From: Eubacteriales bacterium
GTDB taxonomy: Bacteria; Bacillota; Clostridia; Lachnospirales; Lachnospiraceae
Length of the DNA stretch: 64,000 nt
Assembly: GCA_030533385.1 (NCBI GenBank)
Contig: JAUNJG010000002.1
Span: 1 to 64,000, forward strand
Direction: 5' to 3'
Of this stretch, positions 18,415 to 27,342 are shown one piece after another (position 1 is the first letter of the stretch; every line of letters begins with the position of its first letter). Both the position numbers and the translations under genes were made by a program. The notes beneath the pieces were generated by a model that did not search any database, had not been told where the DNA came from, and saw nothing but the letters and a program-made list of their open reading frames with translations.

Positions 18415-18933
18415 ATGCGTAAAATTATGTTTGTAGGGCGCAGCGAGGCTGGGAAGACTACAATCATGCAGGCCATGAAGGGAGAAAAAATCACATACCA
18501 TAAAACCCAGTATGTCAATCATTATGATGTGATTATTGACACGCCGGGCGAGTATGCGGAGACGAAAGAGCTTTCCGCAGCTCTGGCCATCTATGGCTGT
18601 GAGGCGGATGTCATCGGCTTGCTGATGAGCGCCATAGAGCCATTTTCCCTGTATCCTCCAAACGTTGTTTCTGTCAGCAACCGGGAGGTTGTCGGCGTTG
18701 TGACCAAAATTGACCATTGGGCGGCCAATCCCGAGCAGGCTGCCGAGTGGCTGCGGCTGGCCGGATGCAAAAAGATATTCTTTACGAGCGCTTACACAGG
18801 AGAAGGTATTGCAGATATATTGGAATATCTAAAAGAACCGGTAGACAAGCTTCCGTGGGAAGTGGCGAAGGCAGAGTACGATAAGCTTGGTTTTGGTCCG
18901 GGAGAAAGTGAGAAGCATACGCTGAGAATTTAA
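18415..18933 (+). CDS. eutP: EutP/PduV-type P-loop GTPase
   Basis: 172-aa small GTPase-like protein with a P-loop GRSEAGKTT (residues 8-16), DTPGEYAE (Walker B/G3) and TKID (G4). EutP/PduV proteins associate with ethanolamine or propanediol microcompartments; acetate-kinase activity has been reported for one EutP. It is the second gene of a two-gene unit with eutS and is followed by a large hairpin terminator. A linked ethanolamine or propanediol locus must lie elsewhere if the pair is functional. Confidence 0.9.
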   Translation: MRKIMFVGRSEAGKTTIMQAMKGEKITYHKTQYVNHYDVIIDTPGEYAETKELSAALAIYGCEADVIGLLMSAIEPFSLYPPNVVSVSNREVVGVVTKIDHWAANPEQAAEWLRLAGCKKIFFTSAYTGEGIADILEYLKEPVDKLPWEVAKAEYDKLGFGPGESEKHTLRI

Positions 18934-18949
18934 AATGTAATATAAACCA

Positions 18950-19053
18950 GACTCCGGTAATTCAAGGACATTTCGGTGTTCTTGCAGCGGCGCACAGGTC
19001 AGCAAACACTGACATTCTATTTATTTGTGTGCCTGATTTTGCCGGAGTTTTTT
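18950..19053 (+). terminator. Large terminator hairpin after eutP
   Basis: ACTCCGGTAA pairs with TTGCCGGAGT about 80 nt apart and is followed by TTTTTT. The enclosed sequence has further pairings (GCGCACA with TGTGTGC, GTCAG with CTGAC), so the whole is a long branched structure rather than a simple stem. Confidence 0.65.
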
Positions 19054-19117
19054 AAATGTGAGAAATACGAGCGTGCAAAAAAAGAGTTTTCGGACGTGGC
19101 CTTTTCTCAGGCCGTGC

Positions 19118-19146
19118 TTGCAATGGAAAGTGAAAACGTATAAAAT
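19118..19146 (+). promoter_or_regulatory. Putative ung promoter
   Basis: TTGCAA (19118-19123) and TAAAAT (19141-19146) are 17 bp apart, about 42 bp before the ung start. Confidence 0.5.
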
Positions 19147-19187
19147 AGAAGAAAAACATAAGATGAGTACGGAAGGAGTGCGGCAGT

Positions 19188-19868
19188 ATGGCGGCAATCA
19201 GCAATGACTGGGCGGAGGCATTGAGGGAAGAATATAAAAAAGAATATTATAAAAAGCTTTATTTTAAGATAAATCAGGAGTACAGGGAGAGAGAGATTTT
19301 TCCGCCGTCGGAAGATATTTTTAACGCCTTTCATTTTACACCTTTAAAGGACGTGAAAGTGGTGATTTTGGGCCAGGATCCTTATCATAATAATGGACAG
19401 GCTCACGGACTGTGCTTCTCTGTGAAGCCTGATGTGGATGTGCCGCCATCTCTTGTGAATATATATCAGGAGTTGCATGACGACTTGGGATGTGAGATTC
19501 CCGATAACGGGTATCTGGTAAAATGGGCAAAGCAAGGCGTCTTAATGCTCAACACCGTGTTGACGGTTCGTGCCCATCAGGCCAATTCCCACCGGGGCAT
19601 CGGCTGGGAAGAATTTACTGACGCAGCCATCCGGGTGCTGAACGAGCAGGACAGACCCATAGTGTTTTTACTGTGGGGGCGTCCGGCGCAAAATAAAAAG
19701 GCAATGTTAAACAACCCAAAGCATTTGATTTTGGAGGCACCGCACCCAAGTCCTCTCTCGGCTTACCGGGGATTCTTTGGATGCAGGCACTTCAGTCAGA
19801 CAAATGAATTTCTCAGGTTTCATCAGATGGAACCCATTGACTGGCAGATAGAATCCATACATCAATAA
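19188..19868 (+). CDS. ung: Uracil-DNA glycosylase, family 1
   Basis: Removes uracil from DNA to begin base-excision repair. The 226-aa length is typical. Signature motifs are all present: the water-activating motif [14 protein letters not shown] (near residue 60), the uracil-binding LLWG (near 165), and the DNA-intercalation loop [17 protein letters not shown] (near 185-202). GGAGTG lies before the ATG. It may share a message with the ArsC/Spx-like gene 64 bp downstream. Confidence 0.97.
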   Translation: MAAISNDWAEALREEYKKEYYKKLYFKINQEYREREIFPPSEDIFNAFHFTPLKDVKVVILGQDPYHNNGQAHGLCFSVKPDVDVPPSLVNIYQELHDDLGCEIPDNGYLVKWAKQGVLMLNTVLTVRAHQANSHRGIGWEEFTDAAIRVLNEQDRPIVFLLWGRPAQNKKAMLNNPKHLILEAPHPSPLSAYRGFFGCRHFSQTNEFLRFHQMEPIDWQIESIHQ

Positions 19869-19932
19869 TGCAGATGCGGCGAAGGGGAAACGACCGCAAA
19901 CATGAAATAAGATGAAGGAGAAAGGAACCAAG

Positions 19933-20289
19933 ATGAGCATATTATTTGTGGAATATCCAAAATGTACGACTTGTAAACGGGCAAAAAAATGGTTGGAGGA
20001 ACATGAAGTAGAATTTATCGACAGACATATTGTGGAGGACAATCCTACGGCGGAAGAGCTAAAAGAATGGCATAAAAAAAGCGGATTGCCGTTGAAGAGG
20101 TTCTTTAATACAAGCGGGCAGGTTTACCGTCAAAATAACATCAAAGACCGCCTGCCGTCCATGTCTGAGGAGGAGCAGTATCAGCTGCTTGCCACCAACG
20201 GAATGTTGGTGAAACGTCCCGTTATCGTGGGAGAAGATTATGTTCTCGTGGGATTTAAAGAAAAAGAATATGAGCAGAGATTTTGTTAG
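19933..20289 (+). CDS. ArsC/Spx-family thioredoxin-fold protein
   Basis: 118 aa with the N-terminal CTTC redox motif (YPKCTTCKRAKKW) and the ArsC-family pattern (LPLKRFFNTSGQVYR, LLATNGMLVKRPVIVG). Members include arsenate reductases and Spx-type RNA polymerase regulators; the YwfR/YffB-like subgroup is of uncertain function, and the sequence does not decide among them. The start at 19933 has AAAGGA 6 bp upstream; an earlier in-frame ATG at 19912 lies within the ribosome-binding region. A strong terminator follows. Confidence 0.85.
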   Translation: MSILFVEYPKCTTCKRAKKWLEEHEVEFIDRHIVEDNPTAEELKEWHKKSGLPLKRFFNTSGQVYRQNNIKDRLPSMSEEEQYQLLATNGMLVKRPVIVGEDYVLVGFKEKEYEQRFC

Positions 20290-20310
20290 ATATTCTGTTA
20301 TTTAAAAATA

Positions 20311-20374
20311 AACTGCTGTCTCGGAAACACCAAATATCCATTGGGGAAAAGATTTCCGGGACGGCAGTTTTTTA
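20311..20374 (+). terminator. Strong terminator, probably serving both flanking genes
   Basis: AACTGCTGTCTCGGAAA pairs with TTTCCGGGACGGCAGTT and is followed by TTTTTTATAT. It lies between two convergent genes, and A-rich sequence before the left arm would give a U-run on the minus strand too. Confidence 0.8.
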
Positions 20375-20379
20375 TATAG

Positions 20380-21966
20380 TCAAATGCTGCGGCTTCGTTG
20401 TTCACAGGAGGCGGTGGCAAGATAGATTCCCATAAAAACAAAAAGGTAGGGAGTGGTGAAGACCAGCGGATTGTTTACGATACCTTGCGCAAGAGCGGTG
20501 AGCAAGGTACAGGCAATTACGGTGGAAGCCTTTGACTGCTGCTTCACACAGCAGAAAATACAGCAGAAAATCATGCCAAAGTATCCGATGGTTCCCGCTA
20601 TGCCGGTCGTGACGAGAAATTGCAGAAACTCATTGTGGGCATCAATAAAATAATATCCAAATTTTTCGATAGATTCCATGTAATACTCAGAAAAAAACAT
20701 TTGAAATCCTCCCGGCCCTACACCAAATAATTTTTCACGAAAAGAAAGCCCTTTCCAGAGAGCAAAAGTTCGCGTCCATACATATCCTCGGTTGCTTCCC
20801 CAGTCATCAGAAAAGAGAAAGAGTTTCGGGACGCCGACGGTGCCTGATTCTGTTCGGAAGTTCACATGGAAAAGATAAAACAGAAAGAACAAAATGCATA
20901 TGCCAATGAAGGCAAATAAAATCCAACGCCATTGGTATAAATTGATTTTTTGCTTTTTTTCTTCCGTGGACGGTGTCCGGAAGAAAAGAAAAAGAATGAC
21001 AGGCAAGCATAAAAAGAAAGAGGAACCCCATCCAATCTTTTCAAGATAATTGTATTGCAAATCCAGCCATACAGCTTCCTTTTTTGCATAGCGAGTATAC
21101 ATTTGCAAAAATAAGGAAGATACCATGATGAGAACCGGTATCCATGAAAAAGAGAGCAGCATTTTTTTGGAAGAAAATGCAAACCAGAAATAGCACAATA
21201 AGCAGACTCCCAGTCCGAGAAAAAAACTGTCACTGTTGGAACATACGCCGGCCGCCACACCAAGAACGATGCCGATTCCGTAAAGGAGCTTTGACAGAGG
21301 CGCTTCAGCATATAAGAAAAGGCCGATAAAAAGAGGTAAAAAAATACAAATATGACCGGAGACAATATTCATCTGTCCGATGGTGCCAAGATAATCGGAG
21401 GCGCTGGAGGCAAGGATGGCATCATACATATGCAGAGGGTCGATGTTAAATCGGTTTAAAATAATCAGAATAAAGTTGATGCAATTGCTGATCAGGCATC
21501 CCCATAAAAGGGCAGGATGCATCTGAAATCCAAAAGAAATGCAGATAAAAACAAAAACGCAAAGCAATAAAACGCCTGAACCAAATAGTTTTCCAGTGGT
21601 TCCCTTCAAAGTCAGAAGAGGATTTTCAGAAAAGAAGGTGGAACAAACCAGGGAGAAGAAAAATATGGCGGAAAACAAGTAAAGAGGATGTTTCAAAGCT
21701 AAAATCCCATTTTTTATTTTGTCAAAAATGCCCTGTTGTCCGTATGAAAACAGAGAACAAAATAGCAATAAAACACACGACAAAAGATAACCGAAAGAGG
21801 ACAAAATAAAAAAAGAAGTTTTCGCTTCCAAAATGTCAACATAACTGTTTTTGAAAAAAAGAGGAAAGATGCACAGCAATAAAAAGACATAGACTGTGGA
21901 GAGGAGGAAAAATATCTTTTGGGGGAGTGGAAAACTTGTCTTCTGTTTGTTGGTAGATGGTTTCAT
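20380..21966 (-). CDS. O-antigen-ligase-like polytopic membrane protein
   Basis: About 528 aa with a dozen or so hydrophobic segments. The large extracytoplasmic loop carries the Wzy_C-type pattern DDWGSNRGYVWTRTFALW, then GVGPGGF and DAHNEFLQFLVTTGIAG, which is the hallmark of O-antigen ligase/polymerase (PF04932) proteins. Such proteins join lipid-linked oligosaccharides to acceptors or polymerise them; in Firmicutes they serve capsule or wall glycans. The ATG at 21966 is chosen because GGAGG lies 5 bp upstream. It is a single gene flanked by hairpins, with no glycan cluster nearby. Confidence 0.82.
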   Translation of the reverse strand: MKPSTNKQKTSFPLPQKIFFLLSTVYVFLLLCIFPLFFKNSYVDILEAKTSFFILSSFGYLLSCVLLLFCSLFSYGQQGIFDKIKNGILALKHPLYLFSAIFFFSLVCSTFFSENPLLTLKGTTGKLFGSGVLLLCVFVFICISFGFQMHPALLWGCLISNCINFILIILNRFNIDPLHMYDAILASSASDYLGTIGQMNIVSGHICIFLPLFIGLFLYAEAPLSKLLYGIGIVLGVAAGVCSNSDSFFLGLGVCLLCYFWFAFSSKKMLLSFSWIPVLIMVSSLFLQMYTRYAKKEAVWLDLQYNYLEKIGWGSSFFLCLPVILFLFFRTPSTEEKKQKINLYQWRWILFAFIGICILFFLFYLFHVNFRTESGTVGVPKLFLFSDDWGSNRGYVWTRTFALWKGLSFREKLFGVGPGGFQMFFSEYYMESIEKFGYYFIDAHNEFLQFLVTTGIAGTIGYFGMIFCCIFCCVKQQSKASTVIACTLLTALAQGIVNNPLVFTTPYLFVFMGIYLATASCEQRSRSI

Positions 21967-22036
21967 GATAGCCTCCAATCATTGTGGAAAAATTGACGGG
22001 GAACATTTAGGGAATCAAATGGTACTATAATTACGG

Positions 22037-22125
22037 AAGGAGTTGCTGTAAACAACAATCCTACGTCCTCGATTTGTATTTGCAAAGCAAATGTTTTGGA
22101 CAGGATGATGCTACAGCAACTCCTT
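22037..22125 (-). terminator. Long-arm hairpin between two minus-strand genes
   Basis: AAGGAGTTGCTGTA (22037-22050) is the exact complement of TACAGCAACTCCTT (22112-22125). The loop holds further pairing (AATCCT with AGGAT, ATTTGC with GCAAAT). It lies just after the stop of the Ig-like gene and probably terminates it. Confidence 0.65.
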
Positions 22126-22145
22126 ATTTTAATGAGAAAAAGCTT

Positions 22146-22986
22146 TTATTTTACTGTAATTTTACAGGTAGTTTTTTTCTTTCCTGACTTTAACGTGATA
22201 ATTGCTTTTCCTTTTTTCTTAGCGGTAATCTTACCGTTGCTGTCAACGGAAACGACTGCCTTTTTGGAGGACTTCCAAATAATTTTTTGGTTGGAAGCCG
22301 CATTAATTTTATACGGAAGGAAGCGAACAGTGCCCTTCTTCACCTTCAATGCCTTCTTTTTGAAAGATAATTTTTTCGTCGGCATTGACTGTTTAGATAC
22401 CGTAACCGTGATGGTCTGTTTTGTGTTAGCGCCGCTAATCGTAATCTTAGCCTTACCAGGTTTTTTTGCTTTCAGCTTTCCGTTGGAAGACACGGATACT
22501 ACTTTTGGCTTAGAAGAAGTGTATTTTAAAGCCTCGGTAGTGTTAGAAGGTACCTTGATTACGGAGAGGTTTCTGGAAGCCTTTGTTTGTAAGGATATCT
22601 TCTTTGTAGTAACGATAATTTTTTTCAAAGGAACGCTGACAACTGCCGGAGCCGGAGCTAAGATAGGGGTCTGAGCCATTGGAGCGGGTGCGGCTGGAGC
22701 AGGTGGTACAGGAGTTGGCGCATTTGTATCCGGTTTTGCCGGAGCGTTTGGTGAAGTCGCCGGAGCATTCGGCGAGGTGGCGATGTAGTAGTAGTTTGCT
22801 GCTTTTTGCTGAGCCAGTTGTTCTTCAGAGGACTCTACTATATCGTCTGGATTGACAGGAGTGGTATCGGCGAGAGCAGAAATACCAACAACACTTGTCG
22901 TAAGACAGGTAAAAAGGAATGCCGCATAGATTTTTTTAGAAAAGCGGCGTAGTTTCAGGGGGGGTAGTAAATCGTTTCATATGCAT
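22146..22986 (-). pseudogene. Secreted Ig-like (Big_2) protein, frameshifted at a G7/C7 tract
   Basis: A good start (ATG 22986, AAAGGAG 6 bp upstream) reads MHMKRFTTPP and then stops. If the C7 run on the minus strand (22958-22964) had one base fewer, the frame would continue as a signal peptide (KKIYAAFLFTCLTTSVVG, cleavage near ISALA-DTT), a Pro/Ala-rich linker, and two Ig-like Big_2 domains of about 75 aa (SSKPKVVSVSSNGKLKAKK and SSKKAVVSVDSNGKITAKK), ending KTTCKITVK at 22146. Total length would be about 279 aa. It may be a phase-variable surface protein in the off state, a decayed gene, or a sequencing error in the homopolymer. Confidence 0.75.
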
Positions 22987-23263
22987 TACATTCTCCTTTC
23001 TCTCTTGTGTTTGCATAATGAATAAAGTGATTAATGCACAAAATATTATAATAAAACAACCTAAATTATGGTTAAAATTTATTATTTATGATATAAATCT
23101 ATAAAAATATCATATATTTTGTACAGATTAAGGATATCACTATAGGAAGGAAATTACAAGGATAAATGTGAAAAAACTGTGAAGACTTTGAAAAAAACAG
23201 ATGTGAGGTGGCGGGATTCGTTGTTGTTTGCAGAGGAAGGGGTTGTGGATTACAGGAATAAAG

Positions 23264-23312
23264 AAAAAAGGATGCCGGTCTGCTTTCTGGAGAAGCGGGC
23301 CGACATCCTTTG
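23264..23312 (-). terminator. Terminator downstream of the alcohol dehydrogenase
   Basis: On the minus strand AAAGGATGTCGGCCCGC pairs with GCAGACCGGCATCCTTT and is followed by TTTTCTTTA. A second hairpin (AGGAATGACGGAA with TTCCATCGTTCCT, about 23348-23384) lies between it and the gene. The interval 22987-23263 is A+T-rich and holds nothing else recognised. Confidence 0.75.
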
Positions 23313-23404
23313 TAAGATATGAGCATGCTCTGCTCTGTGCGCCGCAGGAGGAACGATGGAATGTTCCGTCATTCCTCTCGTGCTTTTATTTATAAAAAGA
23401 AGAA

Positions 23405-24586
23405 TTAGAAATCTACCTCTGTGCCGTAGTAGGTGCAGACGAATAATTTTTCCATTTCTGCCGGGGTGATTTCCCTAGGATTGGAACCGGTGCAGGCATC
23501 GCCTACTGCAAGCTCTGCAATATTGGCAATTTTTTCTTTAAATTCTGCCTCGTCGATGCCAAAATCTTTCAGACATTTTGGAATGTTTAAGGTAACATTA
23601 AAGTCATCGATTTTTTTGCAAAGGCTGTTGATGAGCGCTTTTTCACTGGTGCCGTCTAAGCCCATGCGGCGAGCAATTTCTGCGTAGCGGGAAGCTGCCA
23701 CCGGATTTTTTGCGTTGTATTTGATAACGTATGGAAGATAGATGGCATTGGCGCATCCATGAGGAATGTGTCCTGTGGAGAATGCGGCGCCGGTTTTGTG
23801 AGCCATGGAGTGTACGATACCAAGCAGAGCATTGGAGAATGCCATTCCGGCCAGGCACTGTGCATAGTGCATCTGCTCTCTTGCTTCCTTATTTTCATGG
23901 TAAGATGCCGGCAAGTAGTCAAGTACCATCTCAATGGCCTGTAAAGCCAGCGGGTCGGTGAACGGCCCATTGAGTGTGGATACATAGGCCTCGATGGCAT
24001 GAGTCAGGGCATCCATGCCGGTGTATGCAACCTGTTTTACCGGAAGGTTCGCTACCAGGTCAGGGTCAACGATGGCAACATCCGGAGTGATGTTAAAGTC
24101 AGCCAGCGGATATTTTACGCCCGTCTGATAGTTGGTGATAACGGAGAAAGCGGTAACTTCGGTTGCAGTTCCCGAGGTGGAAGGAATCGCAGCAAATTTT
24201 GCTTTGGTTCTCAGCTCAGGGAAGTTAAACGGAATACATAACTCTTCAAATGTGGTATCCGGATATTCATAGAAAGCCCACATTGCTTTGGCAGCATCGA
24301 TTGGAGAGCCGCCGCCCATGGCTACAATCCAGTCAGGCTCAAATGTGCGCATAACTTCCGCACCCTTCATGACGGTCTCTACGGATGGATCCGGCTCTAC
24401 TCCTTCAAATACTTCTACTTCCATACCGGCTTCTTTTAAGTAGCCTACGGCTTTATCAAGGAAGCCCTGGCGTTTCATGGAGCCGCCGCCGACAACGAGG
24501 ATGGCCTTTTTTCCCTTTAAATTTTTTAATTCTTCTAAACATCCAGCACCATGATAAATATCTCTTGGTAATGTAAAACGGCTCAT
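23405..24586 (-). CDS. Iron-containing alcohol dehydrogenase
   Basis: 393-aa group III alcohol dehydrogenase. NAD(P)-binding region GGGSMKRQG and GGGSPIDAAKAMW (near residue 97), then the metal-binding region with Asp in VAYTGMDALTHAIEAY (near 190-205) and the His residues of HSMAHKTGAAFSTGHIPHG (near 262-280). The family interconverts aldehydes and alcohols to recycle NAD(P)H in fermentation; butanol, ethanol or 1,3-propanediol dehydrogenases look alike, so the substrate is not assigned. AAGGAGGAAGATT precedes the ATG. It is monocistronic with a long A+T-rich upstream region. Confidence 0.92.
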   Translation of the reverse strand: MSRFTLPRDIYHGAGCLEELKNLKGKKAILVVGGGSMKRQGFLDKAVGYLKEAGMEVEVFEGVEPDPSVETVMKGAEVMRTFEPDWIVAMGGGSPIDAAKAMWAFYEYPDTTFEELCIPFNFPELRTKAKFAAIPSTSGTATEVTAFSVITNYQTGVKYPLADFNITPDVAIVDPDLVANLPVKQVAYTGMDALTHAIEAYVSTLNGPFTDPLALQAIEMVLDYLPASYHENKEAREQMHYAQCLAGMAFSNALLGIVHSMAHKTGAAFSTGHIPHGCANAIYLPYVIKYNAKNPVAASRYAEIARRMGLDGTSEKALINSLCKKIDDFNVTLNIPKCLKDFGIDEAEFKEKIANIAELAVGDACTGSNPREITPAEMEKLFVCTYYGTEVDF

Positions 24587-24647
24587 AATCTTCCTCCTTA
24601 TAACTCATAAAAACTATGAATGATTATGTATTTTTTTTAACAATCTT

Positions 24648-24675
24648 ATTGTAGCACAAAAATGGGAAAATACAA
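24648..24675 (-). promoter_or_regulatory. Putative promoter of the alcohol dehydrogenase
   Basis: On the minus strand TTGTAT (24675-24670) and TACAAT (24653-24648) are 16 bp apart, about 62 bp before the start codon. The interval 24676-24890 upstream is very A+T-rich and shows no gene. Confidence 0.45.
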
Positions 24676-24928
24676 GCTTATTTATAAAAAAACATTGTTT
24701 TTATATTTGTACAAATAAAAAATGGAAAGAATTTCTTTTTAAAGAAGAAAATAGAAAAGAAAACAGTAGGTTTTTATGATGAAAAAGGAAAGTAAAACGA
24801 AAACAAAAAAATAGGAGTAAAACAATATTGCATAAATTGTCTATAAAATAACAAAAAAATGGAAAATATAAACATTTTCGTCATATCAGGAGGGAAGAGT
24901 TTCCCCTTCCCCTTTACAAGGCATGTCA

Positions 24929-25042
24929 TTATCTTCCTGCACTGCGGCAATTTCCGCAGCCTTTGTCAAAGGCCGGGTTGAAGGCGTAGAAATTGCGGCT
25001 GTCCAGATGATCCTGCACGATGCGAAGTCCTTCCCCGAAACG
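24929..25042 (-). pseudogene. cotJC: cotJC segment 3 (C-terminal piece)
   Basis: The frame continues from the shared repeat CGTTTCGGGGA as GLRIVQDHLDSRNFYAFNPA, then FDKGCGNCRSAGR and a TAA at 24931-24929. This is the typical C-terminal tail of CotJC-type manganese catalases. There is no start codon. Joined to the segments at 29615-29743 and 36017-36423 it completes a 209-aa protein. Whether to call it a pseudogene piece or an exon-like part depends on whether element A is excised. Confidence 0.88.
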
Positions 25043-25089
25043 GGAAGATACAAGTAGATTTATCCTTAAAAACGACGCCCTTTGATGTG

Positions 25090-26601
25090 TCAAATATTCC
25101 ATGTGATTTCAATGTTTCCGTCCGCTATGGTTATGACTTTGATAAGAGCATCAACAACAGCCTGCTTATCTTCAAAGGTGGTTTCTTCCCATTTTTCAAC
25201 GTGGTTAGAAATAACATTGAGAGAATTAGCGTCCGGCTGATATGAGAGGGATAGCGTTTCCTCTTTCAGCCTTTTTCTTTCAGCGTCTAATGCTTCCACT
25301 TTGTCGTTGATATACTGCATGAGGATAGCATTTGCACCGACTACCTTTGAAAGCAAATCTTCGATTTCCTTATCAATTTCAGCCAAGCGGATTTTGTTTT
25401 TATTGATTTTAGGATTGGCATGGGTTTCTTCTTGTTTAGAGAGGGTTGTAAACTCGGCTAACCGTTCCCGAATTGCGTTTAGCATATATTCTTCCAGTAC
25501 GTCGGCATAAATTGTACCGCCCGTACCTGTACATTTTACTTTTTTAGTGGCAAGTGCAGTAGAACAAATAAAATACCTGTGCCATTTCGTATTTGACTTT
25601 GCAATCGTTAAACCATAACCGCATTTACCGCATTTTACTTTCCCTACAAGCCATGAGTTTTTCGGTTTACAAGTTCTTGTTGATTGTCTGTTGTTCAGAC
25701 AGCGTATCCTACATTTTATCCAATCCCGTGATGATACAATTCCCTCATGGGGCGCAAGTACGATTTCCTTATCGGTCAAATCGCATTGCTTGCGTGTCGT
25801 TGATACCGTACCCTTATATAGATAGCAGGCATTGTAGCCCGTGAAGTCAGACACGGGATTGATTACATTTGCCCCCTGTGCTTTGAAAAATTCGTACACA
25901 TCTGCGTCTGCTTTCACATATACAGGATTGCGGAGCATATCACTAATTCTTGATGTATTCCACATACCACCCCGCAAATGTTCTATCCCATGCGCATTAA
26001 AGTAATTGATAATATCCCCTAATGAATTTTCTGGGTTAGCATACAGAGCGTACATAAGGCGCATTTGCTCGGCTTCTTCCGGGACAGGCACATACATAGA
26101 CGTTTTTATTCCGTCAATGACGGTTTCTGTCTTTGCAAATCCGTAAGGAATACGCCCGCCCATGTAAAAACCGCGCTTGCAACGTGAGTAGTATGTGTCA
26201 GTAACACGCTTTTGGATTGTTTCACGTTCCAACTGTGCAAATACGATACAGATATTCAGCATGGCGCGTCCGATAGGCGTTGAGGTGTCAAATCGTTCTG
26301 TTGAGGAAACAAACTCCACATTGTACTTTTGGAATATGTCCATCATGTTTGCAAAATCCAAAATAGAACGACTGATGCGATCTAACTTATAGACGATTAC
26401 CCTTGAGATTTTATTCTGCTTAATGTCCTCAAGCATTTCCTCAAAGGCAGGGCGGTTTGTGTTTTTACCACTATATCCCCGGTCTATATACTCTTTATAT
26501 GGATTGCCGTGTGTTTCATACTTGCAATATTCAAGTTGGCTTTCAATGGATATGCTGTCTACTTTTTCTACCGACTGGCGGGTATAAAGTGCGTCATACA
26601 T
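25090..26601 (-). CDS. Large serine recombinase of element A
   Basis: 503 aa. N-terminal resolvase catalytic domain: YTRQSVEKVDSISIESQ with the catalytic Ser (residue about 9 or its neighbour), DRGYSGKNTNRPAFEEML, VYKLDRISRS and the conserved Arg residues of QLERETIQKR. Next come the recombinase domain (about 155-260) and a zinc-ribbon domain with CGKCGYGL and a later Cys pair (KYF-like ICSTAL, KVKCTG). A coiled coil (KINKNKIRLAEIDKEIEDLL onward) precedes the end. The ATG at 26601 has GGAGG upstream. It ends only 48 bp from the left att repeat, as integrases usually sit beside their att site, so it is the likely enzyme for integration and excision of element A. Confidence 0.93.
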   Translation of the reverse strand: MYDALYTRQSVEKVDSISIESQLEYCKYETHGNPYKEYIDRGYSGKNTNRPAFEEMLEDIKQNKISRVIVYKLDRISRSILDFANMMDIFQKYNVEFVSSTERFDTSTPIGRAMLNICIVFAQLERETIQKRVTDTYYSRCKRGFYMGGRIPYGFAKTETVIDGIKTSMYVPVPEEAEQMRLMYALYANPENSLGDIINYFNAHGIEHLRGGMWNTSRISDMLRNPVYVKADADVYEFFKAQGANVINPVSDFTGYNACYLYKGTVSTTRKQCDLTDKEIVLAPHEGIVSSRDWIKCRIRCLNNRQSTRTCKPKNSWLVGKVKCGKCGYGLTIAKSNTKWHRYFICSTALATKKVKCTGTGGTIYADVLEEYMLNAIRERLAEFTTLSKQEETHANPKINKNKIRLAEIDKEIEDLLSKVVGANAILMQYINDKVEALDAERKRLKEETLSLSYQPDANSLNVISNHVEKWEETTFEDKQAVVDALIKVITIADGNIEITWNI

Positions 26602-26678
26602 TGTTTGCCTCCACAACGATGTATTGAATTGAGCCGCCTACATTTATATTATCCCGCATCCCCCGCCAGTCCTCAATT

Positions 26679-26849
26679 CTATGGACGCACATATTTGCAA
26701 AAAACCGCAAAAAGCTGCTTTTCAATGTCAGCCTTTACGGTTTCCTTTTCTCCTGCCGGATATTTTGGGCGGCGATTGATAATGTTAAATTGCATTTTCT
26801 GCTCTGAAATTTTTGCCCTATCAATCCGATAAGTGATGTTGTCAGTCAT
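26679..26849 (-). CDS. 56-aa hypothetical protein of element A
   Basis: MTDNITYRIDRAKISEQKMQ is followed by FNIINRRPKYPAGEKETVKA and a Cys near the end (FCKYVRP). It is a basic, helical-looking small protein with a strong AAAGGGGG ribosome binding site 8 bp before the ATG. It is placed directly upstream of the recombinase on the same strand, the position often taken by a recombination-directionality factor or regulator. That role is inference; no family was recognised. Confidence 0.6.
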   Translation of the reverse strand: MTDNITYRIDRAKISEQKMQFNIINRRPKYPAGEKETVKADIEKQLFAVFCKYVRP

Positions 26850-26914
26850 AAAGATACCCCCTTTACTTGGCGGACACTACATCTTATGAAAGACAGCAAG
26901 TACACTATTACAAG

Positions 26915-27333
26915 GTGACATCCTCCCCCGCCTAAAGAAGCGGGGGCTTCCTCCTGCATAAAGCAAACAGTCGGTTCTCGCTCAAGTATTCCAACGAATA
27001 CAGTATCAACGAGCTAACCCCGTGTGTCCCACAGTTTTATATTTGAGTTTATGCAGTTACTGACCGCATACCTTCATTTCTGATATTTTTAGCAGCATTT
27101 ATATCTCTGTCATGATGAGTTCCGCAATTCGGGCAATGCCATGCCCTTACAGCCAGATCCTTTATTTCAGAATTTTTGTAACCGCATACGGAACAATTCT
27201 GACTACTTGCAAAAAATTTATCCACTTTTACAAGCTGTTTACCCATTTCTTCAAGTTTATAAGTAAGAAATGTCGTGAACATTCCCCAGCCGTTATCACT
27301 TACAGACTTTCCAAAGTGCAAACTTCGCGACAT
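26915..27333 (-). mobile_element. Right-end remnant of an IS200/IS605 element inside element A
   Basis: The right-end hairpin (CCCCCGC / GCGGGGG near 26924-26944) and about 130 bp up to the TnpB stop are nearly identical to 15630-15765, with paired changes in the hairpin arms. The left end, TnpA and most of TnpB are gone. The break is near 27335, where the alpha/beta hydrolase gene ends. Confidence 0.82.
27049..27333 (-). pseudogene. tnpB: TnpB C-terminal fragment
   Basis: 94 codons beginning at an internal Met (MSRSLHFGKSVSDNGWGMFT). They contain the C-terminal zinc ribbon (CSVCGYKN and CPNCGTHHDRD) and the last RuvC-type Asp in DRDINAAKN. Full-length TnpB is about 370-400 aa, so nuclease activity is lost. 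A short protein could still be made from the internal ATG, but no ribosome binding site was seen. Confidence 0.8.
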
Positions 27334-27342
27334 TGCCTTGGG

